Source: Acidimicrobiia bacterium
GTDB taxonomy: Bacteria; Actinomycetota; Acidimicrobiia; Acidimicrobiales; Bin134
Length of the DNA: 64,000 nt
Assembly: GCA_009842675.1 (NCBI GenBank)
Contig: VYEX01000003.1
Coordinates: 78,958-142,957 of the forward strand
Direction: 5' to 3'
In this document: positions 60,207 through 64,000 of the stretch, piece by piece
Position numbering within the stretch: position 1 is the stretch's first letter
How the letters are laid out: every line of letters starts with the position of its first letter
The notes under the pieces: generated by a model
Databases searched by the model: none
What the model was told of the DNA's origin: nothing
What the model saw: only the letters and a program-made list of their open reading frames with translations
Position numbers and translations under genes: made by a program

Positions 60207-63061
60207 GCATCCCGGATTGTCCAGGGTTCAGCGACTGGTACCGGTCAATCCATGAGCGTGATCCATTCCCGTGGCAAGCGCGATTGGCCAAACAGGTTGC
60301 CGCGACCGGTGAGTGGCCGGAACTGATCGGCATCCCAACCGGACTAGGCAAAACGGCATGTCTTGACATTGCGGTTTGGGCTTTGGCCAGTCAAGCAGAC
60401 AGGGATCCACGAGATCGCACAGTCCCCACCAGAATTTGGTGGGTTGTGAACCGCCGAATTCTAGTCGATGACACTTATCGGCATGCATTGAAGCTTGAAA
60501 CACTGCTTGCTGATCCGGAGACTCCCCGCAGCGTTGAGTGTGACGGCACGACCATGCCAGTCGGAGGCCTACACGGAGAGGCAGCGGCAACGATCCAAGC
60601 CGTGGCAGCCCGACTCCGACACCTCTCTGGCATGGGCCTGCCATTGCAGGCATGTCGTCTTCGCGGCGGTGACTCGCACAACCGGCCAAAACATCCAGCA
60701 CAGCCAGCGATCATCTGCTCCACCATCCCTATGTATGGGTCGCGAGTGCTGTTCAGGGGTTATGGATCATCGAGGTCGATGCGGCCAATCGACGCTGCCC
60801 TTGCAGGGACCGACAGCCTTGTTCTGCTTGACGAGGCCCATCTGGCTCAACCACTTCAAGTGCTTCTTGGCGCAATCAGCAATGGCGGCAGCCTCGGGGC
60901 GGGAAACGAGCATGCACTGCCAACCCAGAGAATGAGTCCTGTGGTTGTCGCCCTTACCGCGACAGGTGAAACATCGGGTAGCCGGCTCGACCTTGATAAA
61001 GCAGATCGCGACCACGACGAGATCGTGAAGCGCCTTGAGGCTTCGAAGCCGTTGAGCATCTCCAAGTTTGCTCAAGGTGATCCGGCTAAACCCATTGCAA
61101 CGGCGACCAAGGAATTGCTCGACACTCTTGACACCGGGAGTTCCTACGGGATTCTGGTTTTCGCCAATACGCCAAAAACAGCACTATCGGTGGCGAGGGC
61201 ATTGAGATCACGCCGCGACTGTGAGGTAGTCATTGCCACCGGGAGAACCCGTGGTGTTGAGGCTGGCAAGGCCGTCGAGGCAATCGAAGGTCGGATGAAG
61301 GCCGGTCAGTCACATGGCCTGACCACAGGGCAACAACCCAAACACTTGGTCGTAGTTGCCACTCAGACTCTCGAAGTAGGGGCTGACCTTGATGCCGACT
61401 ACCTGGTCACCGAAGCATGCGGCTTTCGGGCACTGACGCAGCGCCTTGGACGGTTAAACCGGCTTGGGGATAGGTCGCATGCACGAGGCGTCTACGTTCA
61501 TGTTGAGCCCAAGGACAAGCAGTGGCCTGTATACGGTGACGAGCCTGCCACTGTGCTTGAGCTGCTACAAGCTGCTAGTGGCTATGACGAGTCGGTCGAT
61601 ATGTCCCCCGGGAATATCAGTACGGTGCTTGGCGACCCACCTCCTGAATCAGTAGAAGCTCCGGTTCTAGCTGAAACGCTGCTCTGGGAATGGATCAAGA
61701 CAAGCATCCCGCCTCCTGGAGAAGCACCGGTTGAGCCGTACTTCTCAGGCACGCTTGAGGCTGATCGAGACGTTGAGATTGTCTGGCGCGTGCATGTCCC
61801 CAAGCCTGGGCAAAGGATCTGGCCCAGGATTTCCTCTGAAGAGACTGTTTCAGTCCATATTGGTGAAGCCAGAAAGGAACTTGTAGGGGCTAACTGCGTC
61901 CGGGTCGGCTCAGATCAATCCACCGCTGAGCAAATTGCTGTGGGTGACAACGACAGTCTCGTCCTACGTCCTGGCGACACAATCGTTGTGGCCTGCGAAG
62001 CGGGCAAACTCGACAAAGGCGGCCACTGGGATCCTGGCTGTAGCGGGCACGCACTTGATGCCTCAATTCTTGAAAATGGTCTCGTGATTTCTGATGAGTC
62101 TCTGTCAGGCATGTACGGGACCGTGCCTGAGGGCCCCAAGACAGCGATGTCAGCCCTTGTCAAGCACCTTGACCCCAAGACGGAGGCAGAGCCCTCGGAC
62201 GTCGTTGATGCCGCAATTCGACTTTGCGATGAGCTCGAAGAATATGGCGCGCCCTCGTCGCTTTCCGATGAGGAGTGGGCGAAGTTTCTCCAGGGGTTGA
62301 GGAACGGCATTGAGCGCAGGGGAATTCGGCATGCGGTTGTCGCACCTGTTGGCGAAGCCCCGAGACTGCCCGTCTACTCCGTCGATAGTCAACATGACGG
62401 CAGCCATCAGGTGAGTTTCGACGAGTTCGACGAACTCTCCATCGCTGATCCAGTGGGTTTGGAGGCTCACGGCGACGATGTCGCGAGGACAGCGAGACTC
62501 ATTGCCGACGTAATTGGCCTTACCCCCAGCACTGTCGACCTAATTGAGAGGGTTGCCCGGATTCACGACATCGGCAAAGCCGACACTAGGTTTCAGAACT
62601 GGCTCGATCCTGAACAGGGCAGTTCCACTGCCTTGGCGAAGTCGGAGATTCCGAGATCTCGATGGGAGCACGGCCGCGAGGCAGCAGGATGGCCTAGCGG
62701 AGGTCGCCACGAAGAGCTCTCACGCAGGCTTGCCTTCGACTGGCTAGCTCAGGGCAGCCACGACTTTGGTGAGGATGAACAGAAACTCCTTCTGCACCTG
62801 GTTGTGGCTCACCACGGTCATGGGCGACCACTCGTCACTCCGGTCGAAGATCCGACTGGCACCAAAGTCGAATATCAGATTGACGGGCGAGATGTCATTG
62901 CCGACGCCAACCTCTCTGAGACGGACTGGGAGCAGCCCACCAGGTTCGCCTCATTGAACAAGCTGTACGGCTGCTGGGGCCTCGCCTTGCTTGAAGCCAT
63001 CGTTCGCGAAGCCGACCACCTTGTGTCGGCAGCGGCCGAGACAGCATTGGAGATCCGGTGA
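60203..63061 (+). CDS. cas3: Type I-G Cas3 helicase-nuclease
   Basis: 952 aa. Walker A is GIPTGLGKT (residues 43-51), the DEAH box is LLDEAHLAQPLQ (210-213), and motif VI is QRLGRLNRLGDR (about 413-424). The HD nuclease is C-terminal: AHGDDVARTARL, RIHDIGKAD (His788, Asp789) and VAHHGHGRP (His870, His871). The helicase-first, HD-last order is a mark of type I-G Cas3. It unwinds and degrades target DNA after Cascade binding. Starts at GTG 60203; a further Cas gene begins at its stop. Confidence 0.92.
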   Translation: MSIPDCPGFSDWYRSIHERDPFPWQARLAKQVAATGEWPELIGIPTGLGKTACLDIAVWALASQADRDPRDRTVPTRIWWVVNRRILVDDTYRHALKLETLLADPETPRSVECDGTTMPVGGLHGEAAATIQAVAARLRHLSGMGLPLQACRLRGGDSHNRPKHPAQPAIICSTIPMYGSRVLFRGYGSSRSMRPIDAALAGTDSLVLLDEAHLAQPLQVLLGAISNGGSLGAGNEHALPTQRMSPVVVALTATGETSGSRLDLDKADRDHDEIVKRLEASKPLSISKFAQGDPAKPIATATKELLDTLDTGSSYGILVFANTPKTALSVARALRSRRDCEVVIATGRTRGVEAGKAVEAIEGRMKAGQSHGLTTGQQPKHLVVVATQTLEVGADLDADYLVTEACGFRALTQRLGRLNRLGDRSHARGVYVHVEPKDKQWPVYGDEPATVLELLQAASGYDESVDMSPGNISTVLGDPPPESVEAPVLAETLLWEWIKTSIPPPGEAPVEPYFSGTLEADRDVEIVWRVHVPKPGQRIWPRISSEETVSVHIGEARKELVGANCVRVGSDQSTAEQIAVGDNDSLVLRPGDTIVVACEAGKLDKGGHWDPGCSGHALDASILENGLVISDESLSGMYGTVPEGPKTAMSALVKHLDPKTEAEPSDVVDAAIRLCDELEEYGAPSSLSDEEWAKFLQGLRNGIERRGIRHAVVAPVGEAPRLPVYSVDSQHDGSHQVSFDEFDELSIADPVGLEAHGDDVARTARLIADVIGLTPSTVDLIERVARIHDIGKADTRFQNWLDPEQGSSTALAKSEIPRSRWEHGREAAGWPSGGRHEELSRRLAFDWLAQGSHDFGEDEQKLLLHLVVAHHGHGRPLVTPVEDPTGTKVEYQIDGRDVIADANLSETDWEQPTRFASLNKLYGCWGLALLEAIVREADHLVSAAAETALEIR

Positions 63062-64000
63062 GCAGCGATTTGACCCGCGAATGCCCTGGACTGCCCGCCG
63101 AGTGGATCAACGGCTGGCTGGCCGCTGTAGGGATCACCGTACTAGATCCGGAAATCAGGCTTAGCTGGACGTCCGATCCGTCCCCAATCGCCGTCCTGCT
63201 TCATTCTGACAAGGATCCGGCTGTCGCGGTAGCTGAAGCATGGCCGAGCAGGAGGCGTCTCGAAGAAATGCCTCTGGCAAGAGATTTCGAGGGGAGCGCC
63301 CCTCTAGAGCGACAAGTGCCCATCGAGACCTTCGTTGAACGTGTAGTGCTTAGCCGAGGTCATCCAGATGCCTGGACTTTGACCTCATCGCTCACCGATC
63401 TGGCCACCGATTCCGGTAAAGCAGCTCACGCTCCATTCGATCCTGCTGGTCCAGGGACCATTAAGTGGCTTCATCATCGCCTTTTGAAGATCTGCGATCA
63501 CATTGCGCAAGACGACGCAGATGAACTCGCCGCAGCCATCAAGAACGCTATTGACGGTATCTCGGTTCCGGTCATCGACAATGGTCTTGGATTTGACATA
63601 TTCCGACTTCCTGACCGGGCGCGAGAGGGTGTTCGCAACATGGTAGAGCCGGTTGTTGAAGTTCTTGCCTTCTTTGGCTTGGCGCTGTTGCCAGTCCGAG
63701 GTGACGGCCTCCGACAGCGCCAAGTGCGTGTCAGGCAGAGAGGGCATGGTATCGGAGGTCGTCGAGAGAATACGTTCGTGTGGCCTGCATGGAGTCACCC
63801 GCTCGATAAGTGGGGGATTGACGCGTTGCTCGATGCCTGGCATCAAACATGGAAGCCTCATAAGACGGATGAAGGCCTGGAGTGGCGCATGAGCCGTCCC
63901 GACTGGGACAGGCTAGGGGTTCATGCAGGCTGGGCGACCAGGCCATACAGGCCCACTGCTAGCGCCGACAGCACCAGAGGGTTCAGCAGTGAACGAATTC
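63058..64000 (+). CDS. Further type I-G Cas-operon protein, 5' part (right edge)
   Basis: Open from GTG 63058, overlapping the cas3 stop as GTGA, to the window edge; 314 codons, no stop. It opens PGLPAEWINGWLAAVG and contains VEPVVEVLAFFGLALLPVRG near residue 200-219. Its position after cas3 is that of the Cas8-like large subunit (Csx17) or the smaller Csb3-type gene. Its sequence is unlike the Csx17 start I remember. It resembles a separate actinobacterial protein that follows cas3 in this subtype, sometimes called Cas3-extension, but I am not certain. Base use is similar to cas3. Confidence 0.6.
   Translation, partial: MSSDLTRECPGLPAEWINGWLAAVGITVLDPEIRLSWTSDPSPIAVLLHSDKDPAVAVAEAWPSRRRLEEMPLARDFEGSAPLERQVPIETFVERVVLSRGHPDAWTLTSSLTDLATDSGKAAHAPFDPAGPGTIKWLHHRLLKICDHIAQDDADELAAAIKNAIDGISVPVIDNGLGFDIFRLPDRAREGVRNMVEPVVEVLAFFGLALLPVRGDGLRQRQVRVRQRGHGIGGRRENTFVWPAWSHPLDKWGIDALLDAWHQTWKPHKTDEGLEWRMSRPDWDRLGVHAGWATRPYRPTASADSTRGFSSERI

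Overview
This is a 64-kb piece of a GC-rich, gene-dense bacterial chromosome, almost certainly from an actinomycete. The evidence is a ferrochelatase with the four cysteines of the actinobacterial [2Fe-2S] enzyme, an Rpf-type muralytic domain, a DUF2510 membrane protein, an F420-type LLM oxidoreductase, many FadD, CaiB and Ltp-like lipid catabolism genes, and frequent leaderless GTG/ATG starts. An Acidimicrobiia-like lineage is my best guess, but this is inference. Genes are tightly packed. Co-directional neighbours often overlap by 4 nt, four tail-to-tail pairs share stop codons in a CTAA or CTAG tetranucleotide, and no stretch over 300 nt lacks a gene.

Layout. (1) 1-18 kb: an acyl-CoA/steroid-type catabolic region with three AMP-forming acyl-CoA ligases (one FadD3-like), an aldehyde dehydrogenase, a CMD-family protein, an LLM oxidoreductase, an amidohydrolase, an AcuI/YhdH reductase, a CaiB/BaiF CoA-transferase, a thiolase/DUF35 pair, an enoyl-CoA hydratase and a MaoC hydratase. 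It is interrupted by a vapBC toxin-antitoxin pair, and a CDF metal transporter and a methionine aminopeptidase also lie here. (2) 17.8-23.1 kb: DegV, an MFS transporter, a divergent PlsY-like protein, a histidine phosphatase, SelD and a DUF2510 protein. selD contains an in-frame UGA exactly at the catalytic Cys17 position, so it is a selenoprotein of 353 residues. (3) 23.2-28.6 kb: a five-gene signalling operon combining an RsbV-like STAS protein, a receiver-PP2C phosphatase, an RsbW-like ATPase, a solute-binding lipoprotein and a membrane histidine kinase. (4) 28.8-31.4 kb: an Ltp2-like aldolase next to a natural ChsH2-DUF35-ChsH1 fusion, as in steroid side-chain degradation. (5) 31.4-47 kb: DNA maintenance (MutM, an AddA/AddB-like helicase-nuclease pair, a free-standing Fe-S nuclease and a ParC/ParE-type topoisomerase pair) with a nucleotidyltransferase, a methyltransferase and an APH-like kinase. 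(6) 47-57.4 kb: glycosyltransferase, SDR, SnoaL-like protein, FadD, AIM24-like protein, ferrochelatase, Rpf-like secreted protein and two large polytopic GT-C-type membrane proteins. (7) 57.6 kb to the end: the start of a type I-G (formerly I-U) CRISPR-Cas operon: cas7/csb1, csb2 (cas5-cas6), cas3 with a C-terminal HD domain, and a further gene cut by the window edge. No array, cas1, cas2 or cas4 is inside the window.

How the parts fit: the FadD, thiolase, MaoC, DUF35, LLM and CoA-transferase genes suggest growth on steroid-like or branched acyl compounds. The region 3 operon reads as an envelope solute sensor wired to a partner-switching sigma-factor control. The most unusual items are the Sec-containing SelD with a SECIS-like hairpin, the ChsH2-ChsH1 fusion, the sensor/partner-switch operon, and an 88-nt highly structured intergenic element at 12465-12552.
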